From JACKAL01 sp964400355 (GTDB taxonomy: Bacteria; Bdellovibrionota; Bdellovibrionia; Bdellovibrionales; JAGQZY01): a stretch of DNA of 64,000 bases. Of the stretch, positions 37,917-47,640 are shown piece by piece. The stretch covers positions 1 to 64,000 of the forward strand of contig CAYNTO010000017.1 in the NCBI GenBank assembly GCA_964400355.1, written 5' to 3'. Both the position numbers and the translations under genes were made by a program. Below the pieces are notes generated by a model. That model was not told the origin of the DNA. It did no database searches and was given only the letters and a program-made list of their open reading frames with translations. Each line of letters starts with the position of its first letter. Position 1 is the first letter of the stretch.

Positions 37917-39530
37917 TTAAACCGGAAAAACAATCGTAAAGGTTGTGCCTTCGCCCTTGGTGCTCTTAACATCGACCGCAGCTTTGTGCGCCGACATGAT
38001 GGAATGCACGACCGCAAGACCCAGGCCTGTGCCTTTGGCTTTTGTTGTAAGGAACGGCTCAAAGATCTTTTTGAGAACCTTCTCATCGATGCCGCTACCC
38101 GAGTCCTCCACGGTAACAATCACTTGCTCGGCCGCTCTCTTAGCGGTGACAGTGAGTCTGCGCACTGGTCGATTCTCCATGGCTTGAACCGCATTGATCA
38201 GAATATTTAAGAATGCTTGCTTGAGCTTGTCGCGATGGCCCTGAATTCTAAGTTGAGGGGTGATATCGATATCGTAATCGATATCCTTTGCGCTGGGAAC
38301 AAACTGCAACTCATCGATCATTTCTTTAACGAGTTGACTCACATCGAGCTCCATCAAACGCACGTCTTGAGGCCGCGCGAAATCCAAAAATTCGGTGATG
38401 AGCTTGTTCAATCGATCAATTTCTTTAATGACGATACTCATTAGCTTCTTTTCGTCGTCGGATCGTGAGTCGCCACCTTGAAGCATCTCTACACTTCCGC
38501 TGATGCTCGCCAAAGGATTACGGATCTCGTGAGCAATACCCGCGGCCAGTTGGCCAATTGCTGCCATCTTTTCGCTCTGCTGAACGCGATTTTCCAGTTT
38601 GCGCAGATCGGTGATGTCTTCGAACACGATCACAGCGCCTTGCTTCTCGCCGAAATCATTGTTGAGGTTGGATTTACGAATCCGTAAAAGCCGTTTACCC
38701 TCTACCCCATCCATCTCGGTCTCAAACTCCTCGCCAATGGCATTTTGCACCGAACTTAAAAATTCGGGAATAGCGTTCTGCAACGAACTACCTAGAGCAA
38801 TATTCTCCACACGCAAAATGGACTTGGCATTTTCGTTGAGCTGCAGCACCTTACCCGCATTGTCCAACGTCAGCATGCCTGAGGCCATGTTTTCTAAAAT
38901 CATGTCATTGAGACTTTTAAGAAGGCGAATGTCACGGCCCCGTTCGCGCAGCTCGATGCCCATAAAGTTGAGCTGTTCACTCAAATAACCAGATAGGTAA
39001 GCCACCGTGAAAAATGCCAGATTGTTCACGCCCACGGCCAGATACAGAGAATTGCCCTGCACGCGCGTATCTAAAGCGAGGAGCAAACTAAAACACACCG
39101 ATGTGAACAGTGCCAAATACAATCCGCCGCTGCGCTGAAAAACCACACCACAAAGTATAATGTTGATCAGGTATAGAAATACCAACAGTGACTGATTGAG
39201 GCCGATAAAGTAAATTAGCAGGGTGACATAAATGGATTCCCACAGAAACAACAGCGCCGTAACGTGCCATTTTTGTATGAGGCGATCCAGATTTAGCGAG
39301 TAGAATAAATTAAGTAAGAACGAAAACGACAACAACAAATAAATCGAAAAAAACACGTTGTACGAAAGAAACTGAGAATTGATGACCTGATACAATACCG
39401 TTACGGCAAGAACAATGGTCAAGAACGCCATGCGGATGACCTCTACGGTCATCAGCTGGCTACTGCTCCTGGAAAAATCAAATCCCTGAACGCGGCTGTT
39501 GTTTTGTCGCTTTAAATTATGCTCCTGCAC
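37917..39530 (-). CDS. pilS: sensor histidine kinase PilS
   Basis: About 537 residues: a cytoplasmic N-terminal tail, six predicted membrane helices in the first ~190 residues (including FLTIVLAVTVLYQVI and LLSFSFLLNLFY), a PAS domain (about 205-300), a HisKA domain with the phospho-His in AAGIAHEIRNPL, and a HATPase domain with VEDSGSGID and KGTGLGLAVVHSI boxes. It senses a membrane signal (PilA level in Pseudomonas) and phosphorylates PilR. The start is uncertain: GTG 39530 overlaps the end of pilC by 14 nt and keeps a protein-like N-terminal tail; ATG 39431 has the best ribosome site (GAGG, 8 nt) and ATG 39452 is a third option. Confidence 0.9.
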   Translation of the reverse strand: MQEHNLKRQNNSRVQGFDFSRSSSQLMTVEVIRMAFLTIVLAVTVLYQVINSQFLSYNVFFSIYLLLSFSFLLNLFYSLNLDRLIQKWHVTALLFLWESIYVTLLIYFIGLNQSLLVFLYLINIILCGVVFQRSGGLYLALFTSVCFSLLLALDTRVQGNSLYLAVGVNNLAFFTVAYLSGYLSEQLNFMGIELRERGRDIRLLKSLNDMILENMASGMLTLDNAGKVLQLNENAKSILRVENIALGSSLQNAIPEFLSSVQNAIGEEFETEMDGVEGKRLLRIRKSNLNNDFGEKQGAVIVFEDITDLRKLENRVQQSEKMAAIGQLAAGIAHEIRNPLASISGSVEMLQGGDSRSDDEKKLMSIVIKEIDRLNKLITEFLDFARPQDVRLMELDVSQLVKEMIDELQFVPSAKDIDYDIDITPQLRIQGHRDKLKQAFLNILINAVQAMENRPVRRLTVTAKRAAEQVIVTVEDSGSGIDEKVLKKIFEPFLTTKAKGTGLGLAVVHSIMSAHKAAVDVKSTKGEGTTFTIVFPV

Positions 39531-40746
39531 CTGCTCCTGCCATTTGGAAGATCGGCATGTACATCGCGAGTACGAGGAACGCAACAATACCGCCAAGGAA
39601 CACGATCATTATCGGTTCAATAAGGCTAGTGAGCGCAGAAACAATGCCATCCACTTCGTCCTCGAAGAAGTCGGCCACTTTGGTCAACATCTGATCGAGC
39701 GCACCTGTAGTTTCACCGACCGCCATCATCTGCACCACGAGTGGAGGAAAGATTTTCTCTTGTGCGAAAGGAGCGGCAATAGACTTACCCGAAGCAATCG
39801 ATTCTTTCGCTTTGAGTAGTGACTTTTCCAATTGATAGTTTCCAGAAACTTGGGCCGCAATATCCATGGCATCCATGATTGGCACACCCGCCCCGAGTAG
39901 AGTGGATAGCGTTCTCGTGAACTTTGCCAATCCTCCCTTAATAATTAAGTCTCCGAAAAGCGGCACCCTTAAGAGAATAGTATCAATTGTTTCGCGCCCG
40001 CTCGACGTTGCATAGTAGTGCTTAAGACCGAAGTAGCCACCCACAAAGCCGCCGATCACCAGCCACCAAGTTTGTTGCATAAACTCGCTGGCGTTCATTA
40101 CAAGCTGGGTAAGAAACGGCAATTCCATCCCGTTGGACTGAAAAAGCTCGGCGAACTTTGGCACCACAAACACCAATAGACCGGTGATCACCACCATAGA
40201 GATCACGAGAACCGCTATTGGATATACGAGAGCCCCTTTAATTTTAGACTGAATTTTTACCGCTTTTTCGATGTACTCTGCGACGCGCTTAAGAACACTC
40301 TCAAGCACCCCGCCCTCTTCTCCGGCGATGATCATATTGACATAAAAGCGATCAAACACATGGGATTGTTTCCCAAAGGATTCTCCAAGTTTTTTCCCGG
40401 CAGCGATGTCTTGTCCAATATCATGCAGTGCTCTTTTGAGTACAGCGCTCTTCAGTCCTTGCGACAGTGCCTCAAGAGACGGAATGATCGGCACGCCTGC
40501 GGCAATTAACACCGAAAGCTGTCGCGTGAAGTTCTGCAAATCCTTGGCCTTCACTTTGCTCACACGCGATTTAAACTGAAAGCTCTTCGCGCCCGCAGAC
40601 AAGCCGCCGCTTCCAACCGATACTTTCACCGGTAAGAGTTTATTGGCACGAATTTTTACGCGCGCTTCCTGTTCATTGGCGGCCTCAATTTGGCCCTCCA
40701 CAGTTGCACCATTCATGGTTTTAGCCTGGTAAGAAAATACTGCCAT
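39517..40746 (-). CDS. pilC: type IV pilus inner-membrane platform protein PilC
   Basis: A 409-residue GspF/PilC-family protein with two homologous T2SSF domains (about 70-195 and 270-395) and three hydrophobic membrane spans (near 170-195, 225-245 and 375-398). Family signatures are LSVLIAAGVPI in the first half and LSTLLGAGVPI in the second, together with GEEGGVLE and GETTGALD. The protein is the inner-membrane platform on which PilB and PilT act for pilus extension and retraction. Its ATG overlaps the pilT stop codon by one base (TAATG), so translation is coupled. The C terminus is an Ala/Gly tail (AGAGAGA). Confidence 0.96.
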   Translation of the reverse strand: MAVFSYQAKTMNGATVEGQIEAANEQEARVKIRANKLLPVKVSVGSGGLSAGAKSFQFKSRVSKVKAKDLQNFTRQLSVLIAAGVPIIPSLEALSQGLKSAVLKRALHDIGQDIAAGKKLGESFGKQSHVFDRFYVNMIIAGEEGGVLESVLKRVAEYIEKAVKIQSKIKGALVYPIAVLVISMVVITGLLVFVVPKFAELFQSNGMELPFLTQLVMNASEFMQQTWWLVIGGFVGGYFGLKHYYATSSGRETIDTILLRVPLFGDLIIKGGLAKFTRTLSTLLGAGVPIMDAMDIAAQVSGNYQLEKSLLKAKESIASGKSIAAPFAQEKIFPPLVVQMMAVGETTGALDQMLTKVADFFEDEVDGIVSALTSLIEPIMIVFLGGIVAFLVLAMYMPIFQMAGAGAGA

Positions 40747-41810
40747 TATGCGCCTCGCTGTAGAAGTTTAAACAGTTCATCGGGATTATTTGTTGCCAGA
40801 TAAGCTTCTTTTTCTGATATTTTTTTATTGCGGATGAGATCCGTGAGAGTTTGATTGAGTGTGTTCATCCCGGATTTCTCTTGTCCCACTTCCATTAAGT
40901 TCTGAATTTGGTGCAGTTTACCTTCGCGGATCAAGTTTCGAATACCACCATTGAGTAAAAGGAACTCAATAGCCAAAACGCGCTTACCAGTTAATCCCGG
41001 AATCAATCGCTGACTGACAACGGCCTGTAAAGTAAAACTCAATAGCACTCGAATACGCTCTTGTTGCTCTGGCGGAAACACGCTCACCAATCGATTGATC
41101 GTCTGCACGGCCGAATTGGTATGAAGTGTTGCAAATACCAAATGCCCGGTTTCGGCAAGCTTGAGCGCGGTTTCGATGGTTTCCAAATCGCGCATCTCGC
41201 CCACCAAACAGTAGTCTGGATCCTGACGCATAAGATGTTTGAGGCCTTCGCTGTAGTTGATACAGTCGATTTCCATTTCTCGTTGGTTCACGATGCAGTT
41301 CTTGTGAACGTGAACAAATTCAATAGGATCCTCTAGTGTTACTATGTGACCTTCACGCTCGACGTTTATCTTGTCTATCAAAGACGCGATGGTTGTGGAT
41401 TTTCCGCTACCGGTCGGTCCTGTCACTAACACCAAACCATTGGGCAAAGTGGTCAGCTTTACGATCGGAGCAGGCAATCCCAAATCGGCGTGTGATGGAA
41501 TATTCACCGGCACGCGACGAAACACTCCCGAGACTGCATTTCTTTGAAAGAAAAAGTTTCCTCGAAAACGGGCCAAATCTTTCACATCGAAACTAAAATC
41601 CAATTCTTTAGTTTGCTCAAAGCGGCTCTTCTGTTGATCACTGATCACCGAGTAACACAAGCGACGAGTGTCCTCTGGAGTTAAATTGCCGGTTTTTACG
41701 CGAACAATACGCCCTTCTACGCGCAGACACGGAGGACTTCCAGCCACGATGTGAACATCGGATGCACCTTGCTCAGTTGCCAATTTCAATAGCTGTAACA
41801 GTGTTATCAT
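40746..41810 (-). CDS. pilT: pilus retraction ATPase PilT
   Basis: A 354-residue hexameric ATPase of the GspE/PilT family, close to the usual ~345 residues. Walker A GPTGSGKST (about 128-136), the Asp box and Walker B (LVGEMRDLETI) and the His box (HLVFATLHTNSA) are intact. PilT powers pilus disassembly and so twitching. The first codon overlaps the pilB stop (ATGA). The N terminus (MITLLQLLKLATEQGASDVH) is typical of PilT rather than of its paralogue PilU. Confidence 0.96.
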   Translation of the reverse strand: MITLLQLLKLATEQGASDVHIVAGSPPCLRVEGRIVRVKTGNLTPEDTRRLCYSVISDQQKSRFEQTKELDFSFDVKDLARFRGNFFFQRNAVSGVFRRVPVNIPSHADLGLPAPIVKLTTLPNGLVLVTGPTGSGKSTTIASLIDKINVEREGHIVTLEDPIEFVHVHKNCIVNQREMEIDCINYSEGLKHLMRQDPDYCLVGEMRDLETIETALKLAETGHLVFATLHTNSAVQTINRLVSVFPPEQQERIRVLLSFTLQAVVSQRLIPGLTGKRVLAIEFLLLNGGIRNLIREGKLHQIQNLMEVGQEKSGMNTLNQTLTDLIRNKKISEKEAYLATNNPDELFKLLQRGA

Positions 41811-43495
41811 AGCGCTGGATCCTGCATAGTTCCATTGAGAACTTCAGTGAGGGAAATCACTCCCATTTTTGCTTTATCAAGAGCGGAAATTCGCAGTGAT
41901 CTCATTCCGCCGCGAATTGCCGCTTTCTTAAGTTCGATAGGCGTTGTTGCTTTACCAACAGCTTCCTTAAGAACATCCGACATGATCATAAATTCGTAAA
42001 CTGCGACGCGGCCTTTAATGCCAGTGCCTGAGCAATTGTCACAGCCGGCACCTTTGTAAAACTTTATGCCCGAGATGTCTTTTTCTTTTAAATTCAATCG
42101 CGACATGAGCGACACATCTACTTTGTCTTCTTTTTTGCATTGAGGACAAATTCGACCCAAAAGGCGCTGGGCTAAAACCAGCTCCACAGTCGATGTGATC
42201 ATATAAGATGGCACTCCCATTTCGATCAAACGGGAAACTGTTCCTGGCGCATCGTTCGTATGCAGTGTGCTCATCACCAAGTGACCCGTGGACGATGCCT
42301 TGAAAGCAATTTCAGCCGTCTCCGTATCACGAATCTCACCCACCAGGATCACGTCTGGATCCTGTCGGAGAAAGGCGCGAAGAGCCTCAGCAAATGTATA
42401 GCCGATGTCGGGATTCACTTGAGTTTGATTTATGCCGCTCAACTTATATTCCACAGGATCTTCCGCAGTACTGATGTTGATCGATGGATCGTGAATTTCC
42501 TGAAGAGACGCGTAGAGCGTCGTGGTTTTACCGCTACCTGTGGGGCCGGTTACCAGTATCAGCCCTTGTGGCTTCTGAATGGCAGCACTCAGCATTTGCA
42601 GCTGACCTTCCTCGAAACCCAAATCCGCAAGCTTTACATTTTGCACTTTGGATTTATCGAGAATACGCATCACAACCTTCTCACCGTCCACCACAGGCAT
42701 ACAGTTGACACGAAAGTCGATATCACCTTTGTCTTTAAAGCGCAGTTTAATCCGACCATCTTGCGGCTTACGGCGCTCTGCCAAGTCGAGCTTCGCCAAA
42801 ACTTTAATCCGCGAGGAAATCGCTCCACCAATTGAAACTGGTGGTTTGTACTTTTCGATCAGCTGACCGTCTTTGCGAAAGCGCACGCGAACCGATTTTT
42901 CATATGGCTCGATGTGCACGTCCGATACTCCATCTTTCACAGCTTCCGCCAACATTACGTTCACAAATTTAACAACGGGAGCATCACTGTTCTCCAGGTC
43001 CATGCCCAGCCCGCGACCTTCTTCGTCCTCGTCAACATGCTCGATTTCGCCGAGAATGTCTCCGGCCCCCTGAGATGTGTCTGGATAATATTTTTCGAGC
43101 GCTCGGCGAATTCCCATCTCTGTCGCAACGACAGGCTCGATCTTACAGCGAGTCACATAGGCGATATCATCGCGCACAAAGAGATTGGTCGGATCCGCAA
43201 ACGCTACCACCAGCGTGGTTCCCGATTTCGAAATGGGAATCACATTGTGTTTGCGACACTGTTCGGCGGATATGGCCGCAAGTGCCGTAGCATCGACCTC
43301 GAAATCTGCAAGTTCAATAAAGGGCATTCCATAATGCTCACTGAGATATTCTCCCAGTTCCGAATCAACAATCCCCAACCGCTCTGCCGCCGCAGTGAGC
43401 GACTCTCCAGGTTTTTTTGCGGATTGAATCTGTGCAAGTTTATTGCCCGTTGTGGTAGGTACCTTTTTAAGTTCGGCTAAACCATTTTTAGACAC
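41807..43495 (-). CDS. pilB: pilus assembly ATPase PilB
   Basis: A 562-residue type IV pilus extension ATPase. Order of domains: an MshEN/T2SSE N-terminal domain (about 40-150, with LSEHYGMPFIEL), the first half of the ATPase with DVHIEPYE, Walker A GPTGSGKTT, DPVEYKLSGI, Walker B ILVGEIRD and the His box LVMSTLHTND, and a tetracysteine zinc motif (CPQC ... CDNC) near residue 470. GTG 43495 was chosen because AGGGG precedes it by 5 nt; a TTG at 43516 would add seven residues. It is the first gene of the minus-strand pilB-pilT-pilC-pilS-pilR run, with ribF ahead of it by 83 bp. Confidence 0.96.
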   Translation of the reverse strand: MSKNGLAELKKVPTTTGNKLAQIQSAKKPGESLTAAAERLGIVDSELGEYLSEHYGMPFIELADFEVDATALAAISAEQCRKHNVIPISKSGTTLVVAFADPTNLFVRDDIAYVTRCKIEPVVATEMGIRRALEKYYPDTSQGAGDILGEIEHVDEDEEGRGLGMDLENSDAPVVKFVNVMLAEAVKDGVSDVHIEPYEKSVRVRFRKDGQLIEKYKPPVSIGGAISSRIKVLAKLDLAERRKPQDGRIKLRFKDKGDIDFRVNCMPVVDGEKVVMRILDKSKVQNVKLADLGFEEGQLQMLSAAIQKPQGLILVTGPTGSGKTTTLYASLQEIHDPSINISTAEDPVEYKLSGINQTQVNPDIGYTFAEALRAFLRQDPDVILVGEIRDTETAEIAFKASSTGHLVMSTLHTNDAPGTVSRLIEMGVPSYMITSTVELVLAQRLLGRICPQCKKEDKVDVSLMSRLNLKEKDISGIKFYKGAGCDNCSGTGIKGRVAVYEFMIMSDVLKEAVGKATTPIELKKAAIRGGMRSLRISALDKAKMGVISLTEVLNGTMQDPAL

Positions 43496-43578
43496 ATTTA
43501 CCCCTTTTAAGATCAATATATAGCTTAGCGATATAGATATCGATTGAGGAGTAGCAACTGATTTTAACGGTCTATCAT

Positions 43579-44520
43579 CTAGCTGTTGGCCGAGGGTAAA
43601 AATATCCTACGTGCGTGAGCGATGTCGGCATGAATTGCTTGAACCAGTTCATCGCGTCCCGAAAAACGCTTTTCATCGCGCAGGCGCTCTATAAAATGCA
43701 ACTGGACAGTCTTATGATACACGTCTCGATCAAAGTCCAAGATGTGGCACTCGACCTTCATCTGGTGATCTTGTGCAAAGGTGGGATTGAGTCCCACGTT
43801 ACACACTCCATTAAAGCGCTGGCCTTCGATCTCCACATAAACGGCGTAAACACCAAGTTTGGGTAAAATGCGTAGGGGTTGCGTCTTTAAATTGATCGTC
43901 GGAAAACCTAAGGCCCGCCCGCGTTTCGCGCCATCAACAACAACACCTTCCAGGGTGTAGGGCCGCGAGAGCAGCTCGCAGGCGCGACGAACATCGCCAC
44001 CAAGAATCTTTTCACGAATCAGCGATGTGGACACCACCTCTCCTGAAAGTGTGAAAGGACCCACTTGCACCACTTGGGTGTGCTTGGGTTGAGTCGCCGC
44101 CAAAGCTTCAAAGGTTTTTACTGAACCACTACGGTTTTTGCCAAATGCAAAATCGTAACCGACCACAATTTTTTGCGGCTGAAACAGCTCAAACACATAC
44201 TGGCGCGCAAAGTCCTCGGCTGAGAGCTGTGCCGTTATGTGATCGAAAGGAATCAAAAACACAGCATCAATACCCAACTGTTCAAAAATTTTTATTTTTT
44301 CCTGGGAGCTTGAAATTTTCGGATGGATTGTTTGCTTGAGAACGTCTTCTGGCGGAGGATCAAACGTGACCACCACTTTCGGAGATTTTTCATCGGCTCC
44401 GCCCAACTGCTCGAGAAGGTGGCGATGGCCAAGGTGAACACCCTGAAAGCGTCCAATCGTCACTCGGCAATTGGTCAACAGGCTCTTTTGGACATCATCA
44501 TAACGATTAAAAATCAGCAC
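43579..44520 (-). CDS. ribF: bifunctional riboflavin kinase/FAD synthetase
   Basis: A 313-residue RibF, the usual length. The N-terminal FMN adenylyltransferase domain carries the nucleotidyltransferase motif as TIGRFQGVHLGH (usual form GNFDGVHLGH), VVVTFDPPP and VGYDFAFGKNRSG; the C-terminal riboflavin kinase domain has GAKRGRALGFPTINL. It converts riboflavin to FMN and then FAD. GTG 44520 was chosen since AAGGA is 8 nt upstream and it gives a family-typical N terminus; the ATG at 44568 would run into the divergent kinase gene's start region. The Asn-to-Arg and Asp-to-Gln changes in the first motif are unusual, but the catalytic HxGH is intact. Confidence 0.94.
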   Translation of the reverse strand: MLIFNRYDDVQKSLLTNCRVTIGRFQGVHLGHRHLLEQLGGADEKSPKVVVTFDPPPEDVLKQTIHPKISSSQEKIKIFEQLGIDAVFLIPFDHITAQLSAEDFARQYVFELFQPQKIVVGYDFAFGKNRSGSVKTFEALAATQPKHTQVVQVGPFTLSGEVVSTSLIREKILGGDVRRACELLSRPYTLEGVVVDGAKRGRALGFPTINLKTQPLRILPKLGVYAVYVEIEGQRFNGVCNVGLNPTFAQDHQMKVECHILDFDRDVYHKTVQLHFIERLRDEKRFSGRDELVQAIHADIAHARRIFLPSANS

Positions 44521-44570
44521 ACTAAAATTCCTTGTCTCCTGAAGACCCAGACCCCTATCATAGTACATAG

Positions 44571-46166
44571 ATGATCTCTCAACTACGTCGTTTCTACCAA
44601 ACCCACCAGGGTTTTATCAACCGCGTCTTTATATGCTGGTTTGCAGGCATAGCTCTATTATTCGTGTTTGAACTCAAAAACTACGATCTCCATTTTGCAT
44701 GGCGTGGTCCTCAGCGCGTGAGCCCTAAAATCGTCTTGATCCATGTTCCCAGTGCTCCTGAAGACATTCAAAAAGCCCTCGTGGAACTTAAAAAGATGCA
44801 GGCGCAGTTGATCGTCGCTCCGGTGAGCCGCAGGGAGTCGTACATTATGAGCGATGCTCCCGAAGTGGTGCTCATCCCCCGCAAAGGCTTTAAACCCGAC
44901 TCCGACGGGGTCATCCGCACACTCAAGGTTCCAAAAAAATTGTTTGAACTGCTCGATCTCCCTCAATCGCTCGACGTGGCAGAATCCGCCTTGATCAACT
45001 TTCGCGGCCCTGCCAGTTCTTTTCCGTCCGTGCATTTTTTTGAACTGATGAACCAAAAGATTCTTCCTTCCACCATCCACAAAAAAATCGTAATTCTTAA
45101 TTTGCAGGATCAAGAGAGCGAACCCTATGCCTCTCCCGTGGGTGACCTTCCGCCGGCTTACATTCTAGCGAACATGATTGATAACGTGCTATTACAGCGA
45201 TGGATTCGACCGGTTCCTCTCACCATCAACGTCTCCATTATATTTGTTCTCTCGCTGTTGATCGCCCTCACTGTGACAGGTCTGTCTTCCAACATCGCGC
45301 TGGTGGGAATGCTGGTGATAACGGCAACGGCGGCCTCACTGAGCTTTTTTATTTTTGATCAGTTCTACTTTTGGTTACCACTCAGTGCATTTCTCGTTCA
45401 TATATGCGTGAGCTATTTCATATTTATGGTGTTCAAACTCAGCAAAAAAGAGCAGTCCACCTGGCGCTTAGAAAAAGAGACCGCCTATCAACATGAGATG
45501 GATGAACTCAAACGCAATTTTCTCAGTTTGTTCAGCCACGATTTAAAAACGCCAATCGCAAAGATATTGAGCCAAGTGGACGTGGTGGATCGCGATAGCA
45601 ATGATCCGGTAAAAACCAAAGAAGGCCTGTTGCGCATTAAACGCTATGCCTTTGAACTCAACTCACACGTGCGCAACATTATTAAGATTTCGCAAATCGA
45701 ATCCAATCGCTTCGAGCTCAAACAGGAAAACTGTGATCTCAATGTAATCATCGAGCAAGCGATTAAAACCTTACAGCCACTCGCCGATGAAAAAGAAATT
45801 ACAATTACCCGGCATCTTGAGCCCATGTTCACTCTCAAGCTCGACAAGGATCTGTTGCAACAAATTCTTCTCAATATTATAGAAAACGCCATCAAGTACT
45901 CACCGAATTCATCGCGGGTGCACGTCACCTCCCTTGAGGAAGACAATTACGTCGTAGTCTGCGTCAAAGACGAGGGCAAGGGTATCCCCCTCGAAGATCA
46001 GCACCGGATCTGGGAAAAGTTTTCCCGACTCAATGAGCAAAAAGAGGGCACTGGACTGGGTTTGTTCCTTGTAAAATACTTTGTGGAGGTCCACGGCGGG
46101 GCGGTTTTTATCAATAGCGAAGTGGATCGCGGCTCGGAAATCGGTTTTCGTATGCCCATTCAATAG
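44571..46166 (+). CDS. CHASE2-like sensor histidine kinase
   Basis: A 531-residue membrane sensor kinase. One membrane helix (about 17-35) precedes an extracytoplasmic region of ~180 residues that resembles a CHASE2 domain (ELKNYDLHFAWRGP near its start and SPVGDLPPAYILANMIDNVL near its end are the classical CHASE2 borders). Three membrane helices follow (about 215-290), then HisKA with the phospho-His in LFSHDLKTPIAKI and a HATPase domain with NIIENAIKYSP, KDEGKGIP and GTGLGLFLVKYF. Its likely partner is the sigma-54 regulator 62 bp downstream. Only 50 bp separate it from the divergent ribF start. The signal is unknown. Confidence 0.9.
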   Translation: MISQLRRFYQTHQGFINRVFICWFAGIALLFVFELKNYDLHFAWRGPQRVSPKIVLIHVPSAPEDIQKALVELKKMQAQLIVAPVSRRESYIMSDAPEVVLIPRKGFKPDSDGVIRTLKVPKKLFELLDLPQSLDVAESALINFRGPASSFPSVHFFELMNQKILPSTIHKKIVILNLQDQESEPYASPVGDLPPAYILANMIDNVLLQRWIRPVPLTINVSIIFVLSLLIALTVTGLSSNIALVGMLVITATAASLSFFIFDQFYFWLPLSAFLVHICVSYFIFMVFKLSKKEQSTWRLEKETAYQHEMDELKRNFLSLFSHDLKTPIAKILSQVDVVDRDSNDPVKTKEGLLRIKRYAFELNSHVRNIIKISQIESNRFELKQENCDLNVIIEQAIKTLQPLADEKEITITRHLEPMFTLKLDKDLLQQILLNIIENAIKYSPNSSRVHVTSLEEDNYVVVCVKDEGKGIPLEDQHRIWEKFSRLNEQKEGTGLGLFLVKYFVEVHGGAVFINSEVDRGSEIGFRMPIQ

Positions 46167-46228
46167 CCCTACATTTCATGATTAAAAAAGCAGAAGACAG
46201 CCCAGATCCATTGGGTTAGTCTTAGACC

Positions 46229-47614
46229 ATGGAAAAAGCTATTAAAATTCTAATTGTTGATGATGAACCCGTGTTGCGCTCCTCGTTGGTGACCATTTTG
46301 GAGCAGGAAATCACCGAACCACTCGCCTGCGACCAAGCGTCTACCGGCACAGAGGCTCTAGCGCTCATCGAAAAAAATTCCTACGAACTTGTCATTATGG
46401 ACGTCAAGATGCCCGAGATGGATGGCCTCACTGCTTTACAAAAAATCAAAGAGGTGGATCCAAAAATCTTTGTAGTGATCCTCACCGCGCACTCGAACGT
46501 GCGCGATGCCATTGAGGCCATTAAAGAGGGTGCCTACGATTACTTGGAAAAACCCATTCAGCGTGAAAAACTAGTGGAAATATACAAGCAGTCGCAGCAG
46601 GCAAAGAACCTGGTAAAAGATGCCGTAAGCTCCATGCCGATTCTTGACGATGATTCCGACGCCGATTTCCCGAGCGATTCTGAAAAAATGAAGGAAGTGT
46701 TCAGCTTGGTCCACAAAGTGAGCAAGCAGGACACCACGGTCCTCATTCGCGGCGAAAACGGCACAGGCAAGGAACTGGTTGCACGCGCTATTCACTACAA
46801 CTCTTACAGAAAGTTTCATCCGTTTATCGCCATCAACTGCGGGACTCTCACCGAGGATCTCATCGATAGCGAGCTGTTTGGCCATGAAAAAGGGGCCTTC
46901 ACCGGCGCCGACGAACGAAAAATCGGTAAATTCCAGTTGGCCAACGATGGCACGTTATTTCTCGATGAAATCGCCGAGCTCAAGATCGAGACGCAGGTAA
47001 AACTTTTACGCGTGCTTCAAGAGAAAAAATTTACTCCCATTGGTTCCACTCGCGAACTAGAGACATCCGCGCGAATCATCGCTTCTACAAACCAGAATTT
47101 AGAAAAAAAGATTATGGAAGGCACCTTCCGCGAAGATCTGTTTTACAGACTCAATGTGATTCCCATTTTTCTTCCGCCGTTGCGGGAACGCCCCGAGGAT
47201 ATTCCGTTCTTGGTGCAGCATTTTTTGAATAAATTTTGCGAACCGCTCAATAAAGCAATTCCCACGGTTACGGTGGAGACATTGTCCGCACTGCGCGCTT
47301 ACAAATGGCCGGGTAACATACGCGAGCTAGAAAATGTTATTGAGCGCATCGTGGTGGTGTACAACGATTCCACGATCCAGCCTCAGCACTTGCCTCCGGA
47401 GCTCACCGCCAGCATTCAGTCCACGCCACTGAAAGCGCCGCTGGATTACGAAAAGTATAAAGACGACTCAGAAAGACAGTTCATTGTGAACGCACTGAAG
47501 GCCAACAACGGTAAGATCAATCAAACCGTGGCAAATGCCAATATTCCTAAAAATACATTACTGAGAAAAATTAAAAAGTTTGGCATCAACGCTAAAGACT
47601 ACGCAAAAAAATAA
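46229..47614 (+). CDS. sigma-54-dependent response regulator (NtrC family)
   Basis: A 461-residue regulator: receiver domain 1-125 with phosphoacceptor Asp58 (VIMDVKMP), a Ser/Asp-rich linker (about 130-150), AAA+ domain with Walker A GENGTGKE, canonical GAFTGA loop and GTLFLDEIAEL, and a C-terminal Fis-type helix-turn-helix (about 415-455). It is probably phosphorylated by the preceding CHASE2-like kinase. No obvious ribosome site precedes the ATG. It ends one base before the convergent small secreted gene. Its targets cannot be read from this window; no clear sigma-54 promoter (TGGCAC-N5-TTGC) was noticed nearby. Confidence 0.93.
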   Translation: MEKAIKILIVDDEPVLRSSLVTILEQEITEPLACDQASTGTEALALIEKNSYELVIMDVKMPEMDGLTALQKIKEVDPKIFVVILTAHSNVRDAIEAIKEGAYDYLEKPIQREKLVEIYKQSQQAKNLVKDAVSSMPILDDDSDADFPSDSEKMKEVFSLVHKVSKQDTTVLIRGENGTGKELVARAIHYNSYRKFHPFIAINCGTLTEDLIDSELFGHEKGAFTGADERKIGKFQLANDGTLFLDEIAELKIETQVKLLRVLQEKKFTPIGSTRELETSARIIASTNQNLEKKIMEGTFREDLFYRLNVIPIFLPPLRERPEDIPFLVQHFLNKFCEPLNKAIPTVTVETLSALRAYKWPGNIRELENVIERIVVVYNDSTIQPQHLPPELTASIQSTPLKAPLDYEKYKDDSERQFIVNALKANNGKINQTVANANIPKNTLLRKIKKFGINAKDYAKK

Positions 47615-47640
47615 TTATTCGGGCTTGGGGAGACCCAAGC
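47603..47640 (-). terminator. possible terminator overlapping 3' end of small secreted gene
   Basis: On the minus strand GCTTGGG-TCTC-CCCAAGC (47623-47640) forms a 7-bp stem inside the last codons of the small secreted gene. A T-run follows about 10 nt later, beyond the stop codon and inside the convergent regulator gene's 3' end. The spacing from stem to T-run is longer than usual, so confidence is modest. Confidence 0.45.
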
